Assembly: GCF_025244705.1 (NCBI RefSeq)
Contig: NZ_CP104207.1
Coordinates: 1,612,001 to 1,676,000 of the forward strand
Source: Sphingopyxis sp. PET50
GTDB lineage: Bacteria; Pseudomonadota; Alphaproteobacteria; Sphingomonadales; Sphingomonadaceae
Length of the DNA stretch: 64,000 nt
Reading direction: 5' to 3'
Shown: one piece after another, positions 1-9,786 of the stretch
Layout: every line of letters begins with the position of its first letter
Numbering within the stretch: position 1 is the first letter of the stretch
The notes under the pieces: model-generated
The model's database searches: none
The model's input: only the letters and a program-made list of their open reading frames with translations
What the model was told of the DNA's origin: nothing
Made by a program: the position numbers and the translations under genes

Positions 1-13
1 GTGACGCAATGCT

Positions 14-1429
14 TCAGACGCGATTGCAGACCGTCTTCACCGCCGCAATGACGCGCGGGGTATCGACCAGCGCGAGCTTTTCGAGATTGGCGGCATAGGG
101 GAGCGGCACATCCTCGTTGCACACGCGCAGGACCGGCGCGTCCAAGTCGTCGAAGCCCTGCTCCATCGCAACCATCGCGAGTTCGCTGGCGATCGAACAG
201 ACCGGCCAGCCTTCCTCCACGACGACCAGACGGTTGGTCTTCTTCAGGCTGGCAAGCACCGTTGCGGTATCGAGCGGGCGCAGCGTGCGCAGGTCGATCA
301 CTTCGGCCTCGATGCCCTCGGCGGCGAGCTGGTCGGCGGCTTCGAGCGCCAGACCGACGCCGATCGAGTAGCTGACGATGGTGACGTCGCTCCCTTCGCG
401 CATGATCCGCGCCTTGCCGATCGGCAGGACGAAATCCTCGACCTCGGGCACGTCGAAGCTGCGGCCATAGAGCAGCTCATTCTCCAGAAAGACCACCGGG
501 TCCTCGCTGCGGATCGCGGCCTTGAGCAAACCCTTCGCATCGGCCGAGTCATAGGGCGAGATCACGATCAGGCCCGGAACACTGGCGTACCAGGGCGCGA
601 AATTCTGGCTATGCTGCGCGGCGACGCGGCTCGCGGCGCCATTGGGGCCGCGGAACACGATCGGGCAGCGCATCTGGCCGCCCGACATATAGTTGGTCTT
701 CGCCGCCGAGTTGATGATGTGGTCGATCGCCTGCATCGCGAAGTTGAAGGTCATGAACTCGATGACCGGTTTCAGCCCGCCCATCGCCGCGCCGGTGCCG
801 AGACCGGCAAAGCCATATTCGGTGATCGGGGTATCGACGACGCGCTGGGGACCGAACTCTTCGAGCAGGCCCTGCGTCACCTTGTACGCGCCCTGATATT
901 CGGCGACTTCCTCGCCCATCACGAAGATGCGGTCGTCCTTGCGCATTTCCTCGGCCATCGCGTCGCGCAGCGCCTCGCGGACGGTGGTCCTGACCATCGC
1001 GGTGCCTTCGGGGATTGCGGGATCGGAGGCGCGCTCGGCGGGCGACGGCCTCTCCGTCGCCCCCGCGAAGGCGGGGGCCGTTGCGTTGGGCGCGATACTG
1101 CCAGCGGCCCCCGCCTTCGCGGGGGCGACGTCTTTTTCCTCGACCGGAGCCGGCGCGGGCGCCGCGGCAGGCGCTGCCGCTTCCTCGCCCTCACCCGCGA
1201 TCGTCGCGATCACGGTGCCGACCTTCACATTGTCGGTTCCCTCCGCGACCAGGATCTGGCCGATCGTGCCCTCATCAATGGCTTCGAATTCCATCGTCGC
1301 CTTGTCGGTCTCGATCTCGGCGAGGATGTCGCCCGATTTGACGGTGTCGCCTTCCTTGACGAGCCACTTGGCGAGCGTGCCCTCTTCCATCGTCGGCGAC
1401 AGCGCCGGCATCTTCAATTCAATTGCCAT
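14..1429 (-). CDS. pdhB: Pyruvate dehydrogenase E1 component, beta subunit, with N-terminal lipoyl domain
   Basis: Beta subunit of the E1 (decarboxylase) part of the pyruvate dehydrogenase complex, which makes acetyl-CoA from pyruvate in the cytoplasm. The 471-aa product begins with a lipoyl domain (residues about 1-80) carrying the lipoylation motif ETDKA with Lys43. An Ala/Pro-rich linker follows (about 82-140), then the transketolase-type pyrimidine-binding domain and C-terminal domain (about 142-471). A lipoyl domain on PdhB is typical of alphaproteobacteria. It is the last gene of pdhA-hypothetical-pdhB and its start overlaps the preceding stop by 11 nt. The linker at residues about 100-125 is encoded by a palindromic repeat (separate entry). 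Confidence 0.96.
   Translation of the reverse strand: MAIELKMPALSPTMEEGTLAKWLVKEGDTVKSGDILAEIETDKATMEFEAIDEGTIGQILVAEGTDNVKVGTVIATIAGEGEEAAAPAAAPAPAPVEEKDVAPAKAGAAGSIAPNATAPAFAGATERPSPAERASDPAIPEGTAMVRTTVREALRDAMAEEMRKDDRIFVMGEEVAEYQGAYKVTQGLLEEFGPQRVVDTPITEYGFAGLGTGAAMGGLKPVIEFMTFNFAMQAIDHIINSAAKTNYMSGGQMRCPIVFRGPNGAASRVAAQHSQNFAPWYASVPGLIVISPYDSADAKGLLKAAIRSEDPVVFLENELLYGRSFDVPEVEDFVLPIGKARIMREGSDVTIVSYSIGVGLALEAADQLAAEGIEAEVIDLRTLRPLDTATVLASLKKTNRLVVVEEGWPVCSIASELAMVAMEQGFDDLDAPVLRVCNEDVPLPYAANLEKLALVDTPRVIAAVKTVCNRV
1055..1130. repeat. Perfect 26-bp inverted repeat inside the pdhB coding sequence
   Basis: Two 26-bp arms (1055-1080 and 1105-1130) are perfect reverse complements around a 24-bp spacer. 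The core CCCCCGCGAAGGCGGGGG is the kind of palindrome found between genes elsewhere in this window, for example at 17279-17452. Here it lies in frame inside pdhB and encodes most of the linker between lipoyl and catalytic domains (residues about 100-125). It keeps the frame open, so it looks like a tolerated insertion of a mobile palindromic element. Confidence 0.85.
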
Positions 1430-2028
1430 CGGAAACCTCGGTCATCGCTTGATCTTCTTTCATCGCCACCAGCGCCGTCATAGTCCCGTCGGACAAGCGG
1501 AGGCATTTCGACAATACCGCCCCCGGCGGCAATTTCAGTTCGCTACATTCGGACATCGGCAGCGTCTCAGAGCCGACCGGTCCATCAAAGGTTCCAGGCG
1601 GCGGGGGGCCCGGGTCGGGCGAAACCGGCGCGGCGCGGATGGCGGCCGCCACAGCGGTATAATTGAGGCGTGCGCCGTTGGCTTCGGCCTGCAAGGCGGC
1701 AATGATCGTCGCCGGGGCACCGACTGCCGAGCCGTAAATGCCATGCCGGTTCATGTACCGGACGAGCGGCGTTTCGGGATCGCGCAGTTTCCACTGCACC
1801 CGCAGCATTTCATCGAGGTGCCCGCGGAATCGCCGCGACGCCTCTCGCTCAGCCAGCGTCTTGTAATCCGCCGGAGACAGTGTGGATTTCAGGCATGCCA
1901 CGGCTTCGTCCACGGTTTGGGGCGCGCAAGCGGCGACCTTCTCCGGGTCGTAAGACGCTCAGCAGCCCGGCCGTGGCGGGAACGGCACCCACCAGACCAA
2001 CCGCCGCCGCCATGGCGAAACGGTGCAT
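1419..2028 (-). CDS. Hypothetical secreted protein between pdhA and pdhB (apparent frameshift)
   Basis: About 202 aa, function not recognised. The start at 2028 overlaps the pdhA stop (ATGA) and begins with a signal-peptide-like stretch [20 protein letters not shown]. The reading frame breaks near 1950 at a CTTAC stretch. Removing one T joins the signal peptide to the downstream frame ([20 protein letters not shown]) and gives one continuous protein. The mature part has several Cys and no domain I recognise. The coupled overlaps on both sides place it in the pdh operon. The break is probably a sequencing error, but a true pseudogene is not excluded. Confidence 0.6.
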
Positions 2029-3098
2029 CAATATTGCTCCACCAGCACGTCGGTATAGAGTTCGGGAAGTTCGGGTTCGGGCGCGCTTTCGGCATAATCG
2101 GCCGCGTCGCTCACCACCTGCCTGATCTCCTTGTCGATCGCCTTGATCGCTTCCTCGGTCACCCCGGCATCGAGCATCAGCTTCTTGAGGTGCTCGATCG
2201 CATCGCTCTTGTCGCGCACCGCCTGCACCTCGTCGCGGCTGCGATATTTGGCGGGGTCGGACATCGAATGGCCGCGGTAGCGATAGGTCTTGAGTTCGAG
2301 CAGGATCGGCCCCTTGCCCGCGCGCACCCATTCGAGCGCCGCCTCGGCCGCGCCGCGCACCGCGAGCACGTCCATTCCGTCGACCTGCATGCCGGGAATG
2401 CGGAAGCTTTCGCCGCGCCGATAGAGCTGATCCTCGGCCGACGAGCGGTTGACCGACGTGCCCATGGCGTACTGATTGTTCTCGATCACGAAGATGATCG
2501 GCAGCTTCCACAGCTCGGCCATGTTGAAGCTTTCGTACACCTGCCCCTGGTTCGACGCGCCGTCGCCGAAATAGGCCATGGCGACGCCGCCGTCGCCGCG
2601 ATATTTGTGCGCGAAGGCGAGGCCCGTGCCGAGCGACACCTGCGCCCCTACGATGCCGTGTCCCCCGTAGAATTTATGCTCGACGCTGAACATGTGCATC
2701 GAGCCGCCCTTGCCGCGCGAGATGCCCGCGGCGCGGCCGGTGAGTTCGGCCATGATCACCTTGGGGTCGATGCCATAGGCGAGCATGTGCCCGTGGTCGC
2801 GGTAGCCGGTGATGACGCTGTCCCTGTCGCCGTCGAGCGCCGACTGCAGCCCCACCGCGACCGCTTCCTGGCCGATATAGAGGTGACAGAAACCGCCGAT
2901 CAGCCCGAGCCCGTAAAGCTGTCCCGCCTTTTCCTCGAAGCGCCGGATGAGCAGCATTTCGCGGTAGAATTTTTCCAGCTCCTCGGGCGTCGCATCATAA
3001 GGCGCGGGGTCGCGCGGCTTTTCGCGGTTCGCGGTCGGCGCGGGCGTCGAAGCGGGCTGTTTCGGCGCAGCAGTCTTGCGCGCGGGTGCTTTGGCCAA
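2028..3098 (-). CDS. pdhA: Pyruvate dehydrogenase E1 component, alpha subunit
   Basis: Thiamine-diphosphate-binding alpha subunit of pyruvate dehydrogenase E1, partner of PdhB encoded just downstream. The 356-aa length is normal for the family. A Lys/Ala/Pro-rich N-terminal tail (about residues 1-35) precedes the E1 domain, which shows the ThDP motif beginning GDGASNQGQVYESFN and ending in ENNQYAMGTS. The phosphorylation-loop-like segment RYRGHSMSDPAKYR also matches E1 alpha. It is the first gene of the operon, so its promoter should lie in 3099-3350, which also contains a palindromic repeat. Confidence 0.97.
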   Translation of the reverse strand: MAKAPARKTAAPKQPASTPAPTANREKPRDPAPYDATPEELEKFYREMLLIRRFEEKAGQLYGLGLIGGFCHLYIGQEAVAVGLQSALDGDRDSVITGYRDHGHMLAYGIDPKVIMAELTGRAAGISRGKGGSMHMFSVEHKFYGGHGIVGAQVSLGTGLAFAHKYRGDGGVAMAYFGDGASNQGQVYESFNMAELWKLPIIFVIENNQYAMGTSVNRSSAEDQLYRRGESFRIPGMQVDGMDVLAVRGAAEAALEWVRAGKGPILLELKTYRYRGHSMSDPAKYRSRDEVQAVRDKSDAIEHLKKLMLDAGVTEEAIKAIDKEIRQVVSDAADYAESAPEPELPELYTDVLVEQY

Positions 3099-3218
3099 GG
3101 CGGGTTCCTTTGCGGTTAGCCGTTACGGCAGGGCCTCCCTATAGGGCCCGTGCGCCGCACTTGGCAACGCCCGCTTGGGGATGCAAGTCGAGCGTTACGT
3201 ATGCAGCAAAACGCGAAA

Positions 3219-3340
3219 GCCCCTCCCCTTCAGGGAGGGGGTTGGGGTGGGGTTTTGCGGCGTAGCGCAAGGCTTCCGGCCCCTCCCGCCGCGCCCCGGA
3301 TCAAGTCCGGGGCTCGCTGCCCTCCCCTGAAGGGGAGGGT
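3219..3340. repeat. Palindromic intergenic repeat between pdhA and ftsB
   Basis: GC-rich inverted arms lie near 3220-3241 (CCCCTCCCCTTCAGGGAGGG) and 3320-3339 (CCCTCCCCTGAAGGGGAGGG). A smaller hairpin between them is built on CCCCGGATCAAGTCCGGGG. It sits in the 253-bp gap between divergently unrelated transcripts (pdhA and ftsB both read leftwards). It resembles the other short palindromic elements of this window; no gene is seen in the gap. Confidence 0.6.
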
Positions 3341-3351
3341 CTAAAATGTGA

Positions 3352-3678
3352 TCAGGGCTGCGCGTCGGGGTCCATCGGAATGATCACCTCGTCGGGGTGA
3401 TAGGCGCCCAGCTTCTCGCGGACATATTCCTCGGCCAGGTCGGGATCGACGCGGTGCCGGTCGAGCAGGCTCACCCGGTTCTTCAGCTCATTCTGCTTCT
3501 TGGCGAGTTCGGCGAGGACGACGCGCTGCTTTTCCACCGACTGGCCGTACTCGCCCCAGGCGTAAAGGCCGGTCGGTCCGAAGATCGCGTAGCCGATCAT
3601 CGCCAGCACCGCGAGGACGGCGATGGTGGGACCGATGGCCCGGTTCACCGATTTCCGTACTTTGTGGCGCTGCGTCAT
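3352..3678 (-). CDS. ftsB: Cell division protein FtsB / septum formation initiator (DivIC family)
   Basis: Small bitopic membrane protein of the divisome that bridges FtsL and FtsQ. I chose the internal Met (MTQRHKVRKS) at 3678, giving 108 aa, the usual family length. The longer upstream frame has no membrane-protein character. A single transmembrane segment (AIGPTIAVLAVLAMIGYAIF, about residues 14-33) follows a basic N-terminus. A short coiled coil then runs from about residue 45 to 80 (EKQRVVLAELAKKQNELKNR). The periplasmic end contains EYVREKLGAYHPDEVII, a familiar FtsB/DivIC feature. In many alphaproteobacteria ftsB lies between eno and pdhA; here an S9 peptidase separates it from eno. 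Confidence 0.88.
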   Translation of the reverse strand: MTQRHKVRKSVNRAIGPTIAVLAVLAMIGYAIFGPTGLYAWGEYGQSVEKQRVVLAELAKKQNELKNRVSLLDRHRVDPDLAEEYVREKLGAYHPDEVIIPMDPDAQP

Positions 3679-3776
3679 CGGACCGCTTGAATCACAAGTG
3701 ATTCGCCGGGTCAAGCGGCTATACTTTACTTGTCCACACGATAGTCTGCGCCTCATCAAGAACAGGGAGTTCACCG

Positions 3777-5708
3777 ATGCGCTCGATTCTCACCGTGCTG
3801 CTGCTCGCCACCGCCTCGCCGCTCGCGGCGCAAGTCCCGACCCCCGAACGTGCGGTCACCGATCCGCAGTCGATCGCCTCGCCCGCCAATCCCGATGCGC
3901 GCCCGGTGCCACTCGACGATATCGGCGTCACCCGCGCGCTCTACGACGCGGTGTGGAGCGCCGACGGCAAGCAGATCTTCATCGCCACCGACCTGACCGG
4001 CCGCGTCAACATCTGGCGCATGGACGCGGACGGAAGCTGGCCGGTCCAGCTGACCCAGTCCGACGACGCGCAATCGGGGCTCGCCACCTCGCGCGATGGC
4101 GCATGGCTTTATTTCACGCAGGATGCGGGCGGGAACGAATATTATGACATCTACCGCGTGCCCGTCGCGGGCGGCGCGGTCGAAAATCTGACGAACACGC
4201 CCGAGCGCAGCGAGAGCGGCCTGCTCACTGGCCCCAGCGGCGGGTTCGTCGCGCTGTCGACCAAGCTCAAGAGCGAGGGGCAGAGCAACCTCGCGGTGAT
4301 GGATACCGACGGCACGGTCCGCAACCTGACCGCCGAAAAGGACCCGCAATACAGCTGGTCGCCCGCCGCGTGGATCGACGGCGGCAAGGCGATCCTCGCC
4401 AACCGCAGCCTCGTCGACAGTTCGGCGAGCGAGGTGTGGCGCGTCGATGCCCAAAGCGGCGCCGCGACGATGCTGCTCGGCAAGGCGAAGACCATCTATG
4501 CGGCAAGCGGCGCGAGCCCCGACGGCGCGGTGCTGGCGGTGACCACCGACGAGGGCACCGGCCAGCCGCACGCCGGCGCCTACACCGTCGCGACGAAGAA
4601 ATGGGCGTGGCTGCCGGGGACCCCGTGGGAGGAAACGAGCGACATCGTCACCCCCGACGGCAAGGCGATGTTCGTGCGCACGAATAACGACGGCCGCTCG
4701 ACGCTGTCGCGCGTCGACCTTTCCACCATGGCCAAGACCGACCTTGCGCTCGATCCCGGCCGCGCGTCGATTCTCGGCCTTGCCGCCATCTCGCCCGACG
4801 GGACAAAGATGTTCGTCGCGCGCAGCGGCGCGGATTCGCCGACGATGCTCTACACCTATGACCTAGCCGCCAACCGCGCGACGCCGGCCGCCCCGATGGC
4901 GATGGCCAGTCTGACCCCGGCGGCGCTGCCCAAGTCGCAGGTCGTGACGTACAAGAGTTTCGACGGCACCCTTGTCAGCGCGATCGTCACCATGCCGTTC
5001 AACCTGAAACGCGACGGCAGCAATCCCGCGATCGTGATGCCGCACGGCGGCCCGACCGGTCAGGCGCAGGACGGCTTCTCGCGCTATGCCACCGCCTTTG
5101 CAACGCGCGGCTATGTCGTGATCCAGCCCAATTTCCGCGGCTCGACCGGCTATGGCAAGGCGTTTCAGGAGGCGAATTTCCAGGACCTCGGCGGCGGCGA
5201 CCTGAAGGATACGGTCGCGGCCAAGCAGTTCCTCGTCCGGTCGGGCTATGTCGATGCGAAGAAGGTCGGCATCTTCGGCGGCTCCTATGGCGGGTTCATG
5301 ACGCTGATGGCGATCGGTCGCACCCCCGACGAATTCGCCGCGGCGGTGCAATGGTTCGGCATCATCAACTGGCGGACGATGTACCGAGACCAGGACGAAC
5401 TGCTGAAAGCCTATCAGCGCAGCCTGCTCGGCACGCCCGAAAAGGACAGCGCGGTTTACGACGCCTCGTCGCCGCTGACTTACATTCGGGCCGCCAAGGC
5501 GCCGCTGTTGACGATCCAGGGCGAAAACGACATCCGCGTGCCGCGCGGCCAGGCGCAGGAAGTCCACGACATCCTGAAAGCCAAGGGCAATATCGTCGAG
5601 ACAATCTTCTACCCCGAGGAAGGCCATGGCTTCCAGAAGCGCGAAAACCAGCTCGACTCGCTGCGCCGGACGATCGGGTGGTTCGATAAATATTTGAAGG
5701 GAGAGTGA
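3777..5708 (+). CDS. Secreted prolyl oligopeptidase-family (S9) serine peptidase
   Basis: Probable periplasmic dipeptidyl/acylaminoacyl peptidase of family S9. The 643-aa product starts with a signal peptide (MRSILTVLLLATASPLAAQ), followed by a WD40-like beta-propeller region (about residues 40-370). The C-terminal alpha/beta-hydrolase domain carries the nucleophile elbow GGSYGGF (Ser about residue 503), the acid in GENDIRVP (about 585) and the His in EEGHGF (about 616). The length and order are those of bacterial S9C peptidases. It is a single gene, divergent from ftsB. A repeat-rich gap of about 400 bp follows it. Confidence 0.93.
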   Translation: MRSILTVLLLATASPLAAQVPTPERAVTDPQSIASPANPDARPVPLDDIGVTRALYDAVWSADGKQIFIATDLTGRVNIWRMDADGSWPVQLTQSDDAQSGLATSRDGAWLYFTQDAGGNEYYDIYRVPVAGGAVENLTNTPERSESGLLTGPSGGFVALSTKLKSEGQSNLAVMDTDGTVRNLTAEKDPQYSWSPAAWIDGGKAILANRSLVDSSASEVWRVDAQSGAATMLLGKAKTIYAASGASPDGAVLAVTTDEGTGQPHAGAYTVATKKWAWLPGTPWEETSDIVTPDGKAMFVRTNNDGRSTLSRVDLSTMAKTDLALDPGRASILGLAAISPDGTKMFVARSGADSPTMLYTYDLAANRATPAAPMAMASLTPAALPKSQVVTYKSFDGTLVSAIVTMPFNLKRDGSNPAIVMPHGGPTGQAQDGFSRYATAFATRGYVVIQPNFRGSTGYGKAFQEANFQDLGGGDLKDTVAAKQFLVRSGYVDAKKVGIFGGSYGGFMTLMAIGRTPDEFAAAVQWFGIINWRTMYRDQDELLKAYQRSLLGTPEKDSAVYDASSPLTYIRAAKAPLLTIQGENDIRVPRGQAQEVHDILKAKGNIVETIFYPEEGHGFQKRENQLDSLRRTIGWFDKYLKGE

Positions 5709-5747
5709 GGCGCACGGTGTTTATATTGCTGAGACAGGAAGAAAGGT

Positions 5748-5819
5748 GCTCCCCGGCGAAAGCCGGGGTCCAGATGGCGTAGCGTAGCGCCGCGTGGACC
5801 CCGGCTTTCGCCGGGGAGC
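5748..5819. repeat. Perfect 25-bp inverted repeat (CCCCGGCTTTCGCCGGGG family)
   Basis: Arms at 5748-5772 and 5795-5819 are exact reverse complements, with core CCCCGGCGAAAGCCGGGG and a 22-bp spacer. A near-identical element lies at 10206-10275. It is in the gene-free stretch 5709-6117, which holds only repeats: this one, the next entry, and a short palindrome near 6068-6098 (CATCCCGCATCAAGTCCGGGATG). Confidence 0.85.
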
Positions 5820-5916
5820 GGCTACTCGGCCGAAAGGGGTCGCCGCCAAAGCACATCAATTCCAAAAGTCGTCACCCCGAACTCGATCGGGGCTTGTGCC
5901 GCTGGCATCCGTAAGC

Positions 5917-5994
5917 TTGTCATTGCGAGCGGAGCGAAGCAATCCAGAGTCGCGTACACCGCTCTGGATTGCTTCGCTCCACTCGCAATGACGA
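5917..5994. repeat. Inverted repeat (GTCATTGCGAGC...GCTCGCAATGAC family)
   Basis: Left arm about 5919-5949 (GTCATTGCGAGCGGAGCGAA...) and right arm about 5962-5992 pair imperfectly as a long hairpin. The same family recurs at 39446-39524. Such elements are common between genes in sphingomonads and are likely non-autonomous; a structured RNA role is possible but not shown. Confidence 0.75.
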
Positions 5995-6117
5995 CCGAAA
6001 CCGACGTCCTACGGATACGAATGGGATAATCGCCGACTCGATCCGGTGTTCACGCCGTCGAGTACTGCAAAGCATCCCGCATCAAGTCCGGGATGACGAT
6101 GACCAGCTAGGACGCGC

Positions 6118-7437
<1,320 letters not shown>

Positions 7438-7584
7438 TTATCGGCGCCCCTCCCTTAGCGCAACCATCGCATAGGAATTTTGCGGCGCTATGGAACCATT
7501 CATCGCCTGTTGCTATATTTAGGGCATCGAGGGACCACCGCGACGTCGCCGGACGACGTGCGGCGCATAGAAGAGGACGAAACG

Positions 7585-8118
7585 ATGGCCAAAGCCGCTA
7601 CTCCCGCCGCCAAGAAAGCCGCGCCCAAGGCGCCCGCCAAGCCCGCCGCGACGAAGGCCGCGCCCGCGCGCAAGCCCGCCGCCGCCAAGACTGCCGAGCA
7701 TCCGATCCGCGACCAGCTTGCCGCGACGCGCGACACCATCAAGTCGGAAGCCTCGAAGAAGGCCGCATCGCTGAAGGCCGACGCCAGCAACCTGGCCGGC
7801 GAGGCAAAGGTCAAGGCGCGCGAAGCCGCGACCAAGGGCAAGGACAAGGCCGCCGAAGCCGTCGGCAGCCTCGCGCGGATGCTGGAAGACAGTGCCGGCA
7901 CCGTCGACAGCAAGTTCGGCAAGCAGTACGGCGACTATGCCCGCTCGGCCGCCTCGACCGTCGCGGGCCTCGCCTCGACGCTCGACAAGAAGGACCTCGA
8001 CGAACTCGCCGCGGCGACCAAGGATCTGGTCAAGAAGAACCCGGCGGTGTCGGTCGGTGCGGCGGCGGTGCTCGGCTTCGTCCTCGCCCGCCTGCTCAAG
8101 GGTTCGAGCAGCGACTGA
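7585..8118 (+). CDS. DUF883/ElaB-YqjD-like membrane-anchored protein with Lys/Ala-rich N-terminus
   Basis: Predicted 177-aa protein. I chose the ATG at 7585 because the sequence before it is not conserved in character and a purine-rich stretch (AAGAGGACGAAACG) precedes it. Residues 1-35 are a Lys/Ala/Pro-rich, histone-tail-like stretch. Residues 40-150 are amphipathic helical and rich in Ala, Lys, Glu and Asp. The C-terminus (NPAVSVGAAAVLGFVLARLL) is one membrane helix, the hallmark of the YqjD/ElaB ribosome-associated inner-membrane family. It heads four collinear small genes of similar style. The family link is inference from architecture. Confidence 0.7.
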   Translation: MAKAATPAAKKAAPKAPAKPAATKAAPARKPAAAKTAEHPIRDQLAATRDTIKSEASKKAASLKADASNLAGEAKVKAREAATKGKDKAAEAVGSLARMLEDSAGTVDSKFGKQYGDYARSAASTVAGLASTLDKKDLDELAAATKDLVKKNPAVSVGAAAVLGFVLARLLKGSSSD

Positions 8119-8133
8119 TCCCGACCCAGCGCA

Positions 8134-8586
8134 ATGCCGCCCGTAAAGCCTGACTCCCCCGCCCCGTCCGATGCGGGCACGCTCGACCGCGTGAGCCACG
8201 GCTATGCGCCCGGCGGACCCGCGGTGACGCCGCCGCCGGTGCCGCTCGAGAAGATCGTCGGCGACGTCGTCGACAATGTCTCGGCGGCCGCAAAGGCCGA
8301 ACTGGCATTGCTCGAAGCGCGCGGCGAGCTCGCGCTGCACGGTGCGACGTGGACGGCGGCATGGGGCACGATCGCCGCCTGTGCATTGGGCGTCGCGATG
8401 CTGGCCCTCGCTTTCGGCGCGATCCTTGCGCTCGCGCCGCATGTCGGGCCGCTGCTCGCGACGCTGATCGTCGTCGCGACCCTGCTGCTCATCGCCGCCT
8501 TTGCGGGGTGGCGCGCGCGCTCCAGCTATGGCGACATCCGGACGGCGCTGCGCCGCGATCTGGCCGGTGAAGGGATCGACGACTGA
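8134..8586 (+). CDS. Phage holin-family / YqjE-like small membrane protein (DUF1469-like)
   Basis: 150 aa. A Pro-rich N-terminus is followed by an amphipathic helix and two membrane segments (about residues 73-100 and 106-130) joined by a short loop, then a basic tail (RARSSYGDIRTALRRDLAGE). This is the layout of the YqjE/Actinobacterial-holin family, which is commonly encoded next to YqjD-like DUF883 proteins, as here. The name does not imply a phage origin. It sits 15 nt after the DUF883-like gene and overlaps the next start by 1 nt (8586), so it is translationally coupled. Confidence 0.72.
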   Translation: MPPVKPDSPAPSDAGTLDRVSHGYAPGGPAVTPPPVPLEKIVGDVVDNVSAAAKAELALLEARGELALHGATWTAAWGTIAACALGVAMLALAFGAILALAPHVGPLLATLIVVATLLLIAAFAGWRARSSYGDIRTALRRDLAGEGIDD

Positions 8587-8993
8587 TGCCCGGCAAGCGC
8601 AATCGCCTGATCAATGCGGCGCGTCGTTCGATGCTGCAGCGCGCCGAATTGCAGCGCAAGCTGGGTATCGCCGGCGAGGCGCTCAAGCCGAAGTCGCTTT
8701 ACCGTCGCGGCAAATACCGCCTTGGCGCCAAGGTCGACGACACGGCGCAGGCAGTGCAGAAACAGTTCAAGGACAATCGCCTGCCCATCGCGGTTGCGGC
8801 GATCGCCGGACTGGCATGGCTGCTGCGCGATCCGATCAAGGAGCATGCTCCACGCGTGGGCCGCAAACTGCGCGACCTTGCCGAGGCGGGGCTCGAAAAG
8901 ATACGCCCAGGCGACGCGCCGCAAGACGCCTCGCCCGCGGGCGAGCCCGAAGACATCGAAGTTGTGGAGGACCAGAATGAAGCCGCTCAGTGA
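8586..8993 (+). CDS. Hypothetical basic protein with one membrane segment (envelope cluster gene 3)
   Basis: 135 aa, not recognised. A strongly basic N-terminal half (MPGKRNRLINAARRSMLQRA) is followed by one hydrophobic segment (LPIAVAAIAGLAWLL, about residues 68-82) and an acidic C-terminal tail (EDIEVVEDQNEAAQ). It overlaps the previous gene (8586) and the next one (8977), so it is part of the same coupled operon. By position it corresponds to a YqjK-like third member, but that is only an inference. Confidence 0.65.
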   Translation: MPGKRNRLINAARRSMLQRAELQRKLGIAGEALKPKSLYRRGKYRLGAKVDDTAQAVQKQFKDNRLPIAVAAIAGLAWLLRDPIKEHAPRVGRKLRDLAEAGLEKIRPGDAPQDASPAGEPEDIEVVEDQNEAAQ

Positions 8994-9346
8994 AACCGCG
9001 CGCGAAACCACCGCGAAAGTGAGTGAAGTTGCGCAGAAAACCGCCGAAAATGCCAAGGCGACCGCCGAGGCGGCGAAGGCGCGCATCCAGGACGGCTATG
9101 GCCGCGCCCGCGCCGCGACGACCGAACTCGCCGCCAAGGGGGCCGAGCAGGCCGCGGTCGCCCGCGACGCCGCGCGGCGAAGCGCTCGCCAAGGGCAAGG
9201 CGCAGGCGAAGCGCGCAAACTCCAAGCTCAAGGACGTCGCCGAGAAACAGCCGATCGCCCTCGTCGCGGGAGCGGTCGCCATCGGGGCGCTGCTCGGCGC
9301 GCTGCTGCCCAAGGGCGGCGGCAGGGACGACAACGGCGACGCGTGA
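8977..9346 (+). CDS. DUF883-like membrane-anchored helical protein (apparent frameshift)
   Basis: Starts with MKPLSETARETTAKVSEVAQ at 8977. A long Ala/Lys/Glu-rich helix is followed by KQPIALVAGAVAIGALLGAL, a C-terminal membrane helix of the DUF883/YqjD type. As written the frame breaks near 9172 (GCGCGGC). If that is read as GCCGGC the protein runs on as DAAGEALAKGKAQAKRANS, about 122 aa in total. It overlaps gene 3 of the cluster. I treat the break as a sequencing error (see the GCCGGC finding). Confidence 0.65.
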
Positions 9347-9428
9347 GCCGCCCTTGCCCGAAAGGCCCGGCACTGATAGGGGGCGCGGCTTCTCCCCTCC
9401 CGAGTGCCAGCCCGCAAGGAACGCCCCG

Positions 9429-9644
9429 ATGAGCAAATTGCACCTGGTCTTTGGCGGCCGCGTCAGCGACCCCCAGGGCCTCGATTTCGTCGACCTCGCC
9501 AATCTCGACGTCGTCGGCCTGTTTCCCGATTACAAGAGCGCCGAAAAGGCGTGGCGCGGCGCCGCCCAGCGCACGGTCGACGATGCCGAAATGAAATATG
9601 TCGTCGTCCACCTGCACAAGCTGTTGCAGCCCGACGCGGAATAG
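9429..9644 (+). CDS. DUF4170-family small protein
   Basis: 71 aa (MSKLHLVFGGRVSDPQGLDF...). The compact sequence has conserved-looking segments LVFGGRV, NLDVVGLFPDYKSAEKAW and AEMKYVVVHLHKLL. It resembles the short DUF4170 family, found mainly in alphaproteobacteria and of unknown function. There is no signal peptide or membrane segment. The start at 9429 gives the shortest frame that keeps the conserved N-terminus. It follows the envelope cluster but is separated by about 80 bp. Confidence 0.7.
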   Translation: MSKLHLVFGGRVSDPQGLDFVDLANLDVVGLFPDYKSAEKAWRGAAQRTVDDAEMKYVVVHLHKLLQPDAE

Positions 9645-9662
9645 GCTGTCCCACAAACCGAC

Positions 9663-9760
9663 TCCCCGAGCGAAGACGAGGGGCGACTTCGAGCGAAGCG
9701 AGAAGCCGCTTCGTCTAGCCTCGACTTCGCTCGGCAATGCCCCTCGTCTTCGCTCGGGGA
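9663..9760. repeat. Palindromic repeat, CCCCGAGCGAAGACGAGGGG family
   Basis: Perfect 22-bp arms at 9663-9684 and 9739-9760, with a second inner inverted segment (CTTCGAGCGAAGCGAGAAG against CTCGACTTCGCTCGG). The right half is almost identical to 34495-34537, where it lies next to a GIY-YIG nuclease gene, and the left half matches 34138-34182. This copy therefore looks like an empty version of that element. Confidence 0.85.
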
Positions 9761-9786
9761 AACGGCTTTGGCTTGATTGACCCGCC

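Noticed and set aside
927..3119. 730-codon plus-strand open frame opposite pdhB and pdhA
   Set aside because: Antisense to clearly recognised pdh genes; no own motifs.
7585..8586. Histone-like and holin proteins as phage genes
   Set aside because: The gene pair fits the chromosomal YqjD/YqjE style and has no phage neighbours.
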